From positions 62,001-126,000 of the forward strand of contig JANPJV010000116.1 of NCBI GenBank assembly GCA_031425695.1: a DNA stretch of 64,000 bases. The letters run 5' to 3'. Positions 44,033 to 53,904 of the stretch are shown here, piece by piece. Source of the DNA: JANPJV01 sp031425695 (lineage in GTDB: Bacteria > Pseudomonadota > Gammaproteobacteria > Xanthomonadales > SZUA-5). A program made the translations under genes and the position numbers. A model generated the notes under the pieces. That model did not search any database and was not told where the DNA came from. It was given only the letters and a program-made list of their open reading frames with translations. How positions within the stretch are numbered: position 1 is the first letter of the stretch; each line of letters starts with the position of its first letter.

Positions 44033-45592
44033 ATGGGCCTAAAACGTTCCTACCCGATGCGCCAGTGGCTGCTGCCTATCCTGCTGCTGGGGACGTTGGC
44101 ACTGGGCCTGTTTGCAGTGGCCTTTCAGGTGGATCACCTGCTGTCGGCTGGAGCGGGGTCGGCCGTGAATCGCTACCTGGCTATCGATGCAGACCGCATC
44201 AGTGACGCGATCAGCCAGTTGGCACCGGCGATGGTGGCCTTGCTCGGGATCGTGGTGACGGTGGTCGCGATCATCGTGCAGCTCGCGGCGGGGCGGCATG
44301 CGGGCGTTGCGCGGATGTTCCTGCGCGATCGCATCAACGTCATTGTGCTCGGCTACTACGTCGTTTTCGGCGTCTATGGCGTCTGGCTCAGCGTCAGCCT
44401 CAACGGCGATTTTGTGCCGCGCATTGCGCTGTTCGTGGCGCTCGCGGCGGCTTCGCTCGGCCTGCTGCTGATGCTCCCGTATTTTGCGTATGTGTTCTGG
44501 TTCCTGGAACCAACGAACCTGGTGCAGCGAATCGGGAACACCGCTTCGCGCGCGGTACGCGAGGCACTTTCGAAACGGCCGCGGCGCACCATCGACGACT
44601 TGCAGTCGGCGACCTTGAGCTCGATGGCCGAGCTCGCCGACATCGCCAGCAACTCGATTTCCGGCAAGGACAAGATCATCGCGTCGCGCGCGGTCGATGC
44701 GTTCAAGGACCTGACCCGCGATTACCTCAAGGTCAAACGTCAGCTGCCCGCGGAGTGGTTCCGCATCCGCGGCACCATCCGCGGCAACCCCGACTTCGTC
44801 GCCATGGATCCCGAGTCGCTGGCGGATCTGGAAGGGCGCCGCAACTGGGTGGAATGGCAGATGTTGCGGCAGTACCTCGGCATCTACAACGACGCGCTGA
44901 GCGCGATGCCGGACATCGATTACCTGATCGCCATCGACACGCGCTACATCGGCGCCGCCGCCGCCGAGCATGGTGAGAAGGAGCTGGTCGACCTGGTCTT
45001 GAGCTTCATGAACACCTTCCTCCGCGCGACCCTGAATGCGCGCAATGTGCGCACCGCATACAACCTGCTCAATCAATACCGGTTGCTGGTCGATGAGCTG
45101 CTGCATCTCGGGCACGGCGCAGCCGCGCTCGCCGGCGTGCGCCACATGAGCTACTACGGGCACGTCGGCTACGATCTCAGCCTGCCGTTCGTCACCGAAA
45201 CCGTTGCCTACGACCTGTCCACGCTGTGCCAGCGCGCACATGAGCTCAGTGCGCCCGAGCAGGACGAGATGCTCGCGCATTTCCTGGATCTCGATCGGCC
45301 GTTGCGCGCCAAGAGCCTCGAGCGCGCGTTGCTCGGCGTACGCAAGGCGCAGGTCAAGCTCGCCGCCTATTACCTGAGCGTCGGCGAGCTGCCCCGCGCC
45401 TCCTCGATCGCGCGGGACATGAAGGATGAGCCGGCTGAACGCCTGGCCTCCATTCGCACCGCGCTCGCCGCGGTCGTCTCCAAGGATTTCTGGGAGATCA
45501 TCGATCGCGGTCGCAACTTCGAGTACATGCCGCCCGCGCAGAATGCCCAGCTCGAGAATTTTTTTGCGATGGTGGAGGCCGAGCGGCGCTGA
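44033..45592 (+). CDS. DUF2254-like membrane protein
   Basis: A 519-residue protein with four membrane helices in the first ~160 residues (WLLPILLLGTLALGLFAVAF; MVALLGIVVTVVAIIVQL; INVIVLGYYVVFGVYGVWLS; IALFVALAAASLGLLLMLPY) and a large helical cytosolic part. The layout resembles DUF2254 proteins, although I cannot confirm the family. The C-terminal region is rich in paired helices and may dimerise. ATG 44033 lies 12 residues before the first helix; ATG 44057 is an alternative. Function unknown. The preceding gap (43796-44032) shows no gene. Confidence 0.7.
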   Translation: MGLKRSYPMRQWLLPILLLGTLALGLFAVAFQVDHLLSAGAGSAVNRYLAIDADRISDAISQLAPAMVALLGIVVTVVAIIVQLAAGRHAGVARMFLRDRINVIVLGYYVVFGVYGVWLSVSLNGDFVPRIALFVALAAASLGLLLMLPYFAYVFWFLEPTNLVQRIGNTASRAVREALSKRPRRTIDDLQSATLSSMAELADIASNSISGKDKIIASRAVDAFKDLTRDYLKVKRQLPAEWFRIRGTIRGNPDFVAMDPESLADLEGRRNWVEWQMLRQYLGIYNDALSAMPDIDYLIAIDTRYIGAAAAEHGEKELVDLVLSFMNTFLRATLNARNVRTAYNLLNQYRLLVDELLHLGHGAAALAGVRHMSYYGHVGYDLSLPFVTETVAYDLSTLCQRAHELSAPEQDEMLAHFLDLDRPLRAKSLERALLGVRKAQVKLAAYYLSVGELPRASSIARDMKDEPAERLASIRTALAAVVSKDFWEIIDRGRNFEYMPPAQNAQLENFFAMVEAERR

Positions 45593-45800
45593 TTCGTTGT
45601 CGCGATCGCCGGGCCAGGTGCGGTCGCTGTTCGAGGCGTCCGCGCGCAGCGCAGACCACTACATGCGCTCGGCTTCTGGTCTACGCGACCCCGCCTGTTA
45701 AGACTGCCTGTCGCTTTGTATCGCTCCGTAACCCGGCCGTGGTCCTGTTTCCCGCGCTTTGGCGTACAGCTCCGATAACTACCGTCATTCGGAGAGTCGC

Positions 45801-48275
45801 ATGCGTTCGCTCATGGCTTTGCTGGTCGTCACGTCGCTTGCGTGGGTCACGAAGGACGCACACGCGACCGACTACTGCGTCGGCACCACGACGCAGCTCC
45901 GCGACGCGCTGAATTCGGCGGAAACCGATGGCGCGGACAGCGTCATCCAGTTGCGCTCGGGCACCTATTCGCTTACCAGCGATGCCCGCTATGAGCCAGC
46001 CGGCGAGTTCTTCCTGCCGGCTGGAAAGCTCACGTTGCGTGGCGGCTACAACAGTGATTGCTCCAGTTACAGCAACACTGGCGGAGCTACCACCATCAAT
46101 GGCAGCAACAACCCTACCCTGGTGTTCACCACGCAGACCGGCAGCGTGAGCATTGCCGGGCTTACGCTCAACGATGCCCATGTGCACATGATTTCGCTGG
46201 CGCTGGGCAATTGCCTGAACAATCGTCCTGCCTTCAACGTGCGTCGCCTGCGTGTAGACCAGGGCGGCCTGGCTTTCAGCTCGCAGTGTCACGACGTGCT
46301 GGTCGACAACACCCTGGTTACCAATGCCGTTTCGGTTCCGAGCGCCAATGCCCCGGCCGGGTCGGCGATCGATATCAACCTGGCCGACTACGAAGACGAT
46401 CGAATCGGCAATGTGGAAATCTTCAGCAGCACCGTGATCAATGGTCGCGTCAACATTTTCACGTGTTGCAACTTCTTCGCCACGGCTACGCTCTACAACA
46501 ATATCTTCGAGCGCTCGGGCAGCGAGCTTTACATCGACCAGACGTTCGTGCTGGCCCGCTTCAATCGCTACGACGGCATCGCCTTCACCAACGGCGGGGT
46601 CCTGCAGGCGGGTTCCAGCAACAACCTTTCGGCATCCGCCTCGCTGGACGCTGATTTCCGGCCGACGCCAACCTCGCAGATGTTGAACTCCGGTTCCGGC
46701 GACATACCCGGCGGCCTCGGCACCATCGACCAGACCGGCGTTGACCGAGTCATCGGTTCGAACGTGGACCGCGGTGCGCGCGAGTCGCCGATCGATGGCA
46801 GTGGGCTCTACACCGTCACCAACACCAATGCCTCGGGCACCGGTTCAATCGCGTGGGCGCTCGGCCTCGCCAATGATGACCCGGGCTTCAATACGGTGCG
46901 CTTCAACATCCCCGGTGGCTGCCCGCGCATCATCACGCTCAGCGGCGCGCTGCAGGTGCGCGAGTCGATGGCCTTCGATGGGCGTTCGCAGCCCGGCTCG
47001 GTCTCCAATACCGAAGAGATCTCCTGGAACGCCGTGCCGTGCGTCGTGCTGCGCGGTACTGGCGGCATCGGCATCGAAACCGTCGCGAGCATCGGCGATG
47101 GCTATATCACCGTCCGCGGGCTCGCCTTCGAGGGCTTCGCGCTGGCAGTGGCCCTCCCCTTCGGCGAAGCACACCAGATCACCGGCAACCAGTTCGGCGG
47201 AGAGATCGGCTCGACCAACGTGGTGCTGTCGGGCAACGAACAGGCGATTGCCCTGGTCGGCGGTGGACGCAGCAAGATCGGTGGCTTTACCGAGGCGTCG
47301 CGCAACCTGATCTCAGACTCCAGCGACGTCGGCGTGCTGATCACCACTTTCCTGGGACTAGGCGGCTCCGGCAACGAAGTGACCAACAACCTGATCGGGC
47401 TGGACAAGAATGGCGGCTCGGGACTGCCAAACGGCACCGGCATCCGCATCAACGGGGGCGACAACCTGATCCGCGAAAATCGCATCGCGGGCAACGCCGT
47501 CGACGGCATCCTGATCGCCGGCGCAAATGCGGTTGGAAACCGCATCGAAAACAACTTCATCGGCGGCGGCACCGGCTCGCTGTCGTTCACTGCAGCCAAT
47601 GGCCGCATGGGGATCATGGTCCAGGGCGATGCGCACGATAACCAGATCGGCCCGAACAACATCATCGGTCGCAATGGCGACGATGGCGTGCGCATCTTCA
47701 CCAGTGCCTATGGCGGCAACCGCATCACCGCCAATCGCATCCTCCGCAACGATGCACTCGGGATCGATCTGGGCGAAAACGGTGTCACCGACAATGACCT
47801 CGACCCGCAGTTCTGCCAGCAACCGGAAGGTTGCCGTTCCAACCACGGCCAGAACTATCCAAGCATCAGTTCAGCCGTGCGGCGCCGAACGGGATTCCTT
47901 CCGCAGGGCCGGCCGGTCGAGATCCGGGGAACGCTGCGCTCGGTCGTCGGCGGCCCTTACCAGATCGAGGTGTACGGCGGCGAGTCCTGCGAAGCCAACG
48001 GCCACGGCGAGGGCAACCAGTTGCTCGGCACGCTTTCGCTCACCATCGATAACGATCCCTACTGCCCGACACCGGGCGGTCAGTGCATCGCCTGTGCGAG
48101 CGGCAATTGCACAGCCGGATTCTCGCTCTTCGTGCCCGAGATCGATCTTGTTCCGGGTGACGTGATCACCGCCACGGCCACCAGCGTGGGCGGCAATACG
48201 TCCGAATTTTCAGCGTGCGAGACGGTCGTCCTCGAGCCGCTCCCCAACGCATTGTTCGCCAACGGATTCGAGTGA
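45801..48275 (+). CDS. Secreted parallel beta-helix protein with GFE tail
   Basis: An 824-residue exported protein. GGAG is seven bases before ATG 45801, which opens a signal peptide (MALLVVTSLAWVTKDAHA). The N-terminal part (TQLRDALNSAETDGADSVIQ) and the later YTVTNTNASGTGSIAWAL ... FNIPGGCP segments are of the type found in CSLREA/right-handed beta-helix proteins; the middle has NosD-like turns rich in Asn and Gly (ENRIAGNAVDGILIAGANAV, NRIENNFIGGG). A C-terminal beta-sandwich precedes the final NALFANGFE. Probably an extracellular polysaccharide-binding or -cleaving protein or adhesin. Confidence 0.82.
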   Translation: MRSLMALLVVTSLAWVTKDAHATDYCVGTTTQLRDALNSAETDGADSVIQLRSGTYSLTSDARYEPAGEFFLPAGKLTLRGGYNSDCSSYSNTGGATTINGSNNPTLVFTTQTGSVSIAGLTLNDAHVHMISLALGNCLNNRPAFNVRRLRVDQGGLAFSSQCHDVLVDNTLVTNAVSVPSANAPAGSAIDINLADYEDDRIGNVEIFSSTVINGRVNIFTCCNFFATATLYNNIFERSGSELYIDQTFVLARFNRYDGIAFTNGGVLQAGSSNNLSASASLDADFRPTPTSQMLNSGSGDIPGGLGTIDQTGVDRVIGSNVDRGARESPIDGSGLYTVTNTNASGTGSIAWALGLANDDPGFNTVRFNIPGGCPRIITLSGALQVRESMAFDGRSQPGSVSNTEEISWNAVPCVVLRGTGGIGIETVASIGDGYITVRGLAFEGFALAVALPFGEAHQITGNQFGGEIGSTNVVLSGNEQAIALVGGGRSKIGGFTEASRNLISDSSDVGVLITTFLGLGGSGNEVTNNLIGLDKNGGSGLPNGTGIRINGGDNLIRENRIAGNAVDGILIAGANAVGNRIENNFIGGGTGSLSFTAANGRMGIMVQGDAHDNQIGPNNIIGRNGDDGVRIFTSAYGGNRITANRILRNDALGIDLGENGVTDNDLDPQFCQQPEGCRSNHGQNYPSISSAVRRRTGFLPQGRPVEIRGTLRSVVGGPYQIEVYGGESCEANGHGEGNQLLGTLSLTIDNDPYCPTPGGQCIACASGNCTAGFSLFVPEIDLVPGDVITATATSVGGNTSEFSACETVVLEPLPNALFANGFE

Positions 48276-48302
48276 TGCGAGCACGAGCGGCTCGCGCTCG
48301 AT

Positions 48303-48719
48303 GGAGAAGCGTTCGGACAAGGTCCGAACCCACGCAATCAAGAGCGACAGGCTGCTGGCTCCGCGTGGGTCCTGACCTTGTCCGGACGCTGTTGGCCGCT
48401 GGCTCTGCGTGGGTCCGGACCTTGTCCGGGCGCTTTTGGCCGCCGGCTCTGCGTGGGTCCGGACCTGGTCCGGACGCTCTTGGCTCGTCGATGCAGAAGC
48501 GTTCGGACAAGGTCCGAACCCACGCCATCAAGAGCGACTGGCTGCTGGCTCCGCGTGGGTCCGGACCTTGTCCGGACGCTGTTGGCTGCTAGCTCCGCGT
48601 GGGTCCGGACCTTGTCCGGACGCTCTTGGCTGCTAGCTCTGCGTGGGTCCGGACCTTGTCCGGACGCTCTTGGCTGCTTGCTCTGCGTGGGTCCGGACCA
48701 TGTCCGGACGCTCTTGGCT
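48303..48719. repeat. 44-bp tandem repeat array B, with internal 190-bp duplication
   Basis: Direct units starting GCGTGGGTCCGGACC lie at 48363, 48407, 48451 and again at 48553, 48597, 48641, 48685, each step exactly 44 bases. Every unit has GTCCGGACCTTGTCCGGAC (a repeat of the self-complementary GTCCGGAC) and then GCTCTTGGCTGCT. Each block is headed by one inverted unit (TTCGGACAAGGTCCGAACCC) at about 48311 and 48501, and the head segments are nearly identical over ~60 bases, 190 bases apart. It lies between the beta-helix gene and the small secreted gene; no gene is coded in 48276-48889. Confidence 0.78.
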
Positions 48720-48784
48720 CGTGCTCGAACCCAAGCAACCGAGGGCGTGCCGAAACACGCAGCTTCCGGTGGCGCTCCCCGCAC

Positions 48785-48828
48785 GCGAAATGGCATTCTC
48801 CGCCCGTCACGGGACGGCGAAATGGCAT
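48785..48828. promoter_or_regulatory. 12-bp direct repeat upstream of the small secreted gene
   Basis: GCGAAATGGCAT occurs at 48785-48796 and at 48817-48828, 32 bases apart (about three helical turns), roughly 60 bases before the ATG at 48890. It could be a pair of operator half-sites. No function is known. Confidence 0.3.
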
Positions 48829-48889
48829 ATGGGTCCGCTGAGACGCACCCGGATCCTCGCCCCGCTCGCCCGACCGCACAGGATCGCCC

Positions 48890-49387
48890 ATGCATTCGAG
48901 ACGCGCGGGCTGGTTGATGGTGCTGTTTGCCAGCGCAAGCCTGGCACCGACCGTGGCGCATGCCGACTGCACATACGACGAGGCGACGCAGCTGCAGCGC
49001 ATCGTGTCGCTCGCGCAACGCGTCAACGGCCAGGTCGGTGCCGGTGGACACAGTGTGCGCTGGCGTGAGGGCCAGACGACGATCGAAGTCGTCTATGGCG
49101 GCTGCGATCATCTCGGGCACTCGGTGACCCGCGAAACCCCGGCTGCAGCGCCCATGGGGGAAGCCGAGCTACTGGCATTGGCCGAACGCATGGCGCTTGA
49201 GCAATGGGCTCCCGCCGAAGCGGAAATGTTGCGCAACGCGTTGCGCGAACAACGCTTCACGCGTTCGCAGTCGGGCGCGGAGAGCGTGCTGAACCTGTCA
49301 GTTCCAGATTACTTCGAGTTCGCCATCACCCAGCGCCATGCGCACGGCAGCGAGCGCGTCAGGATTCATTGGGGGCGCAACTTTTAG
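48890..49387 (+). CDS. Small secreted protein of unknown function
   Basis: A 165-residue protein with a clear signal peptide (LMVLFASASLAPTVAHA) and a mature start ADCTYDEATQLQRIV. Two cysteines (DCTY and GGCDHLGH) could form a disulphide. The rest is a mixed helical and strand domain without a family I recognise. It follows the 44-bp array and a 12-base direct repeat, and ends 14 bases before the convergent end of the next gene. Periplasmic or extracellular. Confidence 0.7.
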   Translation: MHSRRAGWLMVLFASASLAPTVAHADCTYDEATQLQRIVSLAQRVNGQVGAGGHSVRWREGQTTIEVVYGGCDHLGHSVTRETPAAAPMGEAELLALAERMALEQWAPAEAEMLRNALREQRFTRSQSGAESVLNLSVPDYFEFAITQRHAHGSERVRIHWGRNF

Positions 49388-49401
49388 GGCCGGTACGCGA
49401 G

Positions 49402-50517
49402 TCAGTAGATCCTCGCGGTTCCGCGTTGGCCAGTGTTTTCGTGGATCTTGGTCAACACAATCTCGGAGCCGCCACTGAACTTTCGTGGCCAGAAAATCAG
49501 GGTATTGAGCACGCCGCCGCGTCCAACCAGGGTCTGATCATCGACGAAAAGATCGAATGTCCAGTTTGTACCCCCATCGAACTCCTGACCGGCGGTGAAA
49601 TCCTGCGTGGCCCAATACGCAATCGATGGGTCGCTGCCAGGGGGCATTGCGCCCGTGACATAACCCGCTCGACCAGTGGCCACGTCCACCCAGATTCGGG
49701 CGCCGAAGGTGACCGCAAACTTTTGATAGGGGTCGCCGAGCGGGTGCGGCACGGGCGGGCACTCACCGTGGCATTCGACGTCAAATGTGATGACCGATGC
49801 CGGCGGACGCCAAAACTCCCGATAGTTGGTCGCGGCCGGAGAATCCACCCACGTCGACGCCCGGCCGGCGGACCAGTCGGGCTGAATTTCTGACAGCGCG
49901 ATCTTCACCACGTGGGACACCGACCGATCGAACGCTACATCCGCCTCTGCCTCGGCATTTCGGCGCAAGTGGCCCTGAAGTGAAAAAGTTCCAGTCAACA
50001 AGCGGACGTACTCTGCCTCGGATGCGAGCGGGCTGAGCACACGGATCGGTGTCGTTCGACCGCCCGCGCGGAACTCACCCGTCCGGCGCGTAAAGAACAC
50101 GTACTCTCCGGTCCCGAAGCTCGACGGCGAAACGGTCGCCGGTCGATACGCACCGCCAAAGGGCTGTCCGTTCTCGGCTTTAAAGAGCGGGCTGCTCAAC
50201 CGGGCAATGATTCCGGTGTCCAGGCGCTCAGCTTCCGTTGAAAAAACGAGCGGACCCTGGACGATCAGGAAGGTGCTCTTGCCGGCGTCATCATAGGTGT
50301 AGGTCGTCGCCAGCCCGAGGAGGGAACCATCTGCATTCTCGCTGAACTCGAAGAAGTAGCCGGATCCAGGCTGAGCGGCGTTCCACCAGCCGCCCTGGTG
50401 CGGAACCAGGCGTTCCGCAGGCGGCGCGAGTGGGCGCGCCGGCTGAAGGCTGTACTCCCCGGCCGCTGCTGTAACCATTGCAACCGACAACAAACCAGCC
50501 AATACGCACTTGCCCAT
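49402..50517 (-). CDS. Secreted hypothetical with GGWWN...GSGYFFEF motif
   Basis: A 371-residue exported protein. The signal peptide is CVLAGLLSVAMVTAAAGE. The mature N-terminus contains GGWWNAAQPGSGYFFEF, a segment of the G-x-W-x-N-x-x-x-x-G-x-G type found in many uncharacterised secreted proteobacterial proteins. Beta-rich throughout, with one pair of cysteines in VECHGECPPV. No catalytic motif is seen and there is no GFE tail. It is followed on the same strand by nothing obviously linked; upstream (50518-50650) I see no gene. Confidence 0.7.
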   Translation of the reverse strand: MGKCVLAGLLSVAMVTAAAGEYSLQPARPLAPPAERLVPHQGGWWNAAQPGSGYFFEFSENADGSLLGLATTYTYDDAGKSTFLIVQGPLVFSTEAERLDTGIIARLSSPLFKAENGQPFGGAYRPATVSPSSFGTGEYVFFTRRTGEFRAGGRTTPIRVLSPLASEAEYVRLLTGTFSLQGHLRRNAEAEADVAFDRSVSHVVKIALSEIQPDWSAGRASTWVDSPAATNYREFWRPPASVITFDVECHGECPPVPHPLGDPYQKFAVTFGARIWVDVATGRAGYVTGAMPPGSDPSIAYWATQDFTAGQEFDGGTNWTFDLFVDDQTLVGRGGVLNTLIFWPRKFSGGSEIVLTKIHENTGQRGTARIY

Positions 50518-50650
50518 TTTTGTCTCCTAGCGATTTGGCTAGGACAACACAGCAAAGGTGTTTTTGGAGTTAGCGACACGGCGCTCGTTGCCAAGGAGCG
50601 GTGCCTGGGGCACGTCGGCCGTCTGCGCCATGCGTTGACGCGCATCCATT

Positions 50651-51823
50651 TCAGGACAGCGGCAACGGGTATTTGTAGGCGGTTGCACAGTTGAAAAGTA
50701 CGACGCGTTCGCCGCTCTCGACCAGCCCCGCCGCCAGGGCCTGGCGCATCCCGGCAAGCGTCGCCGCCCCCTCGGGACACATGAGAAATCCATCGCGACG
50801 GCCAGCGTCGCGCCAGGCAGTCACGATCTCATCCTCGCTGACCGCAAGGGCGGATCCCGAAGATTCGCGGACCGCTCGCAGGATCATGAAATCCCCCAGC
50901 GCTGCCGGCACGCGGATACCATGGGCCATGGTTGCCGCGCCCTCCCACCGCGCCGCGAATTCATGGCCCTCCTGGAACGCGCGAACGATCGGCGCGCAGC
51001 CTGCCGCCTGCACCGCGTACATGCGCGGACGCTTGGCGCCGATCCAGCCCAGTTGCTCGAGCTCGTCAAAGGCCTTCCACATGCCGATCAATCCGGTGCC
51101 CCCTCCGGTCGGGTAGAAGATCGCATCGGGCACGGTCCAGCCGAGCTGCTCGACCAGTTCCAGGCCCATGGTCTTCTTGCCCTCGATCCGGTAGGGCTCG
51201 CGCAAGGTCGCGCAGGAAACCCAGCGGCCTTCGCGCTCACCAGCAGCGACCAGCTTGCCGCAATCGTCGATCATGCCGTCGACCCGGGTCAGGCTGGCGC
51301 CGAGCATTTCGATCTCCCGCAGATTGGCTTCGGGCGTATCCGACGGACAGAAGCAATCGGCCGCGATTCCCGCTCCCACGCAGTACGCCGCCATCGCCGC
51401 TCCCGCGTTGCCATTGGTCGGTATCGCCAGCCGCTTTACGCCGAAATGCCTGGCCATGTTCACTGCCAAAGCCAGACCGCGCGCCTTGAACGATCCAGTC
51501 GGCAAGCGCCCTTCATCTTTCACCATCAGGGCTCCGAGCCCGAATTCCGCACGGTGCGACGGCAGCTCGATCAGGGGCGTGAAGTCCTCTCCCAAAGACA
51601 CTGGCTGTACATCCAATGGCAACGGCAGCAACTCGCGATAACGCCAAAGTGACGGCGGCCGCGCGGCGAGCTTTGCAGGACTCAGCACCGCGCTCACCTG
51701 GTCGAGGTGATAGCGAACCAGCAAAGGTTTTCCAGCGCTGGAAACCGAGTGCCGCTCGCGCGCATCGAGGCGTTCGCCGGTCAAGGCGCATTCGAGGTGA
51801 CTGACGTAGTGCTTGGCGCTCAT
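50651..51823 (-). CDS. thrC: Threonine synthase
   Basis: A 390-residue PLP enzyme of the threonine synthase class, converting O-phosphohomoserine to threonine. The PLP lysine is in LPTGSFKARG (Lys near residue 113), the phosphate-binding glycine loop in YPTGGGTGLIG, and NGNAGAAMAAY forms the substrate-side loop. The N-terminal HLECALTGERLDARE resembles the Cys-containing head of this class, and the short length with that head fits the class-2-like form. The gene stands alone with no thr operon neighbours, so a cysteate-synthase or related PLP role cannot be wholly excluded. Cytosolic. Confidence 0.85.
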   Translation of the reverse strand: MSAKHYVSHLECALTGERLDARERHSVSSAGKPLLVRYHLDQVSAVLSPAKLAARPPSLWRYRELLPLPLDVQPVSLGEDFTPLIELPSHRAEFGLGALMVKDEGRLPTGSFKARGLALAVNMARHFGVKRLAIPTNGNAGAAMAAYCVGAGIAADCFCPSDTPEANLREIEMLGASLTRVDGMIDDCGKLVAAGEREGRWVSCATLREPYRIEGKKTMGLELVEQLGWTVPDAIFYPTGGGTGLIGMWKAFDELEQLGWIGAKRPRMYAVQAAGCAPIVRAFQEGHEFAARWEGAATMAHGIRVPAALGDFMILRAVRESSGSALAVSEDEIVTAWRDAGRRDGFLMCPEGAATLAGMRQALAAGLVESGERVVLFNCATAYKYPLPLS

Positions 51824-51864
51824 GGGCTGGCTTCCGAGAACTGATGGCTACGAACAGTAAGCCA

Positions 51865-53790
51865 TCAATCCTTCTGGATCGGTCGTTGGCTTACTTGTGG
51901 GTGTTTTAGTCCCATCGCTTCGAGTTGCTGTGCATAGCGCGGATCGGCACGCAGGTTGCGCACCAACGGATCGAATGGCAGGTAGACAGCGCTGCTGTCG
52001 CCCCCGCGGACGGCACGCTCGATCCAACGGAAAGCCTCATCCAGTTCGCCGCGCCACGCATGGGCCGCACCCACCCAATAGCCGTCGGCAATGGCAAACT
52101 GATCGGTGAGTTTCGCCAGGGCGATATCGGAGGCGCCGCGATCGCCCTTTTCGTGCTGGGCGATGACCGTGCCGAGCAGGCGGAACAGCGTCGAGGAATG
52201 TTCCAGGCGGCGCAGCGCGGTGTCCGGCTGGCCTTCGAGGATGTCGCAAAGCGCGAGATAGAAATTGGTGTGCGGGTTCTCAGGCAGGTCCCTCAGCTGC
52301 AACAGCAGCACAGCTCGCGCGCTGCGGGTATCGCCCTTGCCGAGGTAGTGCCAACCCTGGTTACGCCGGGCACCCGACGCGGGGTCCAGGGCGATGGCCT
52401 TCGCTCCTGTAGCGATTGCCTCGTCGAGGCGGCCCAAGGAAGCGAGCAAGCGCGCTTTCCAAACCAGCAGTGCTGGCGACTCGCCGCCGGGCGAGCGCGC
52501 CGCCGCCGCCTCGATGTCTGCCCATGCAGCAGATACATCGAATTCATATAAGAAGCGCATTTCGGAGCGCAGCAGGTAGTTGAGAGGATCGCCCGGAATG
52601 CCGGCGATACCACGGTCCATGGCCGCTATCGCGCGCACGCGTCCGGCGCGCAATTCGTCTACGGTATCGGCGTAGTAGCCGCTGCCACCGAGAATGCCGC
52701 CGAGCATGATCCACGCATCGGCGTACTCTGGATCAAGCTCGAGTGCCTGCTCGAGCACCGCAATCGTCCGGCGCTGGCTGTTTGGGTCGTTGTTGCCGCC
52801 AAACAGTGTCGCCGCGCGCAGGAAGGTGAGGTGCGCCTCGGGATTGGCCGTGCCACGCCCACGCGACGGGTCATAACCCCAGCGCTGGGGCTGGCTTCCC
52901 AGGGTAGCGAACAGGGCGGAGTGGAGCTCCTGCAAGAGCAGCGCCTGATCGTAAGGGGCACGCTCGAATGTCTGCGACCATGCAGGAATACGACCACTGG
53001 CGTCATACAAACGCAGGTCCACGCGCAACCGATCCCCGACCTGGGAGATATCGCCATCGACGATCAGGTTGGCGCCGAGTGCGCGCGACAGTTCGGCAGG
53101 CTCGCGCACGTCGAGACGTGCGCTGGAGTCAGCTCGATTGACGATGCGCAAAGCTGGCATTCGCTGCAGCTGGTCACGCAGGTAGTTCGCGAATCCGTCT
53201 GCGAGCAGGCCGAACGAGCCGTTCGGGCTCAAGTCACGCAAGGGCAGCACGGCGATGACGTCAACGCGCGGCGCAGCGGCCGCAGGCTGCGGCGCCTGGG
53301 CCGTCGAGCGGAAGTTGGTCCATGCCAGCAGCAGCGCAACAGTCAGTATCAGCGTCAAGGACACCGATAGCCACGGCCAGTTGCGTGGCCCGGGGTCGGC
53401 AACCGCTGGTGCGATTCCGGGTTCCGAGAGCGCGAGCGGAGAGACCGCGCCGACCAGCCGGTACCCATAGCCGTGCACGGCCTGGATCATTTCCGCCTGG
53501 TCATCGCCCAGCGCCTGACGCAGCTTGCCGATCGCCTTCGCCAGCGAGTTTTCCGAGACCACCCTCCCCGGCCAGCCGACTCCGAGCAGTTCATCCTTGC
53601 CAATGGTTCGCCCGGCGTTTTCGACCAGGTACCGCAGCAGCTCATAACCGCTGCGGTCGACGACCAGCTTGCGTCCCCCGCGCGAAACCTGCGCCAACGC
53701 CGTATCGATTGCGATCTCGCCGACGCGCCACCCGTTGCGCATGCCAATGCCATTAGGCCGATCCGGCCAGCGCTGCTCTGGCAACAACAT
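51865..53790 (-). CDS. CadC-like membrane transcriptional regulator with TPRs
   Basis: A 641-residue protein joining an OmpR/CadC-type winged helix (residues ~20-113: LLRYLVENAGRTIGKDEL ... VHGYGYRLVG), a membrane helix (WLSVSLTLILTVALLLAW), a TolB/FlgO-like periplasmic module (VIAVLPLRDLSPNGSFGLLA ... GANLIVDGDISQVGDRLRV) and a long TPR array (GGNNDPNSQRRTIAVLEQAL, DEAIATGAKAIALDPASG and others). Such proteins bind DNA from the membrane in response to an external or envelope cue. ATG 53790 has AGGGG upstream; a TTG six bases earlier is less likely. The FlgO-like module also appears in the partial kinase at 61934. Divergent from the beta-helix gene; its target genes may include it. Confidence 0.85.
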   Translation of the reverse strand: MLLPEQRWPDRPNGIGMRNGWRVGEIAIDTALAQVSRGGRKLVVDRSGYELLRYLVENAGRTIGKDELLGVGWPGRVVSENSLAKAIGKLRQALGDDQAEMIQAVHGYGYRLVGAVSPLALSEPGIAPAVADPGPRNWPWLSVSLTLILTVALLLAWTNFRSTAQAPQPAAAAPRVDVIAVLPLRDLSPNGSFGLLADGFANYLRDQLQRMPALRIVNRADSSARLDVREPAELSRALGANLIVDGDISQVGDRLRVDLRLYDASGRIPAWSQTFERAPYDQALLLQELHSALFATLGSQPQRWGYDPSRGRGTANPEAHLTFLRAATLFGGNNDPNSQRRTIAVLEQALELDPEYADAWIMLGGILGGSGYYADTVDELRAGRVRAIAAMDRGIAGIPGDPLNYLLRSEMRFLYEFDVSAAWADIEAAAARSPGGESPALLVWKARLLASLGRLDEAIATGAKAIALDPASGARRNQGWHYLGKGDTRSARAVLLLQLRDLPENPHTNFYLALCDILEGQPDTALRRLEHSSTLFRLLGTVIAQHEKGDRGASDIALAKLTDQFAIADGYWVGAAHAWRGELDEAFRWIERAVRGGDSSAVYLPFDPLVRNLRADPRYAQQLEAMGLKHPQVSQRPIQKD

Positions 53791-53904
53791 TCGCAAGCCC
53801 CTGTTTTACATGCGATTCAAAAACTATCAGAAGTTTTCAGCGTTTGGCTATTGGCGGCCGGATACGGATTTGCCGAAATCGGGGCCCCTGCCAGAGGACT
53901 CACC

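Noticed and set aside
29994..45592. Complete two-component systems
   Set aside because: Two histidine kinases are present but I found no response-regulator receiver domain in the window.
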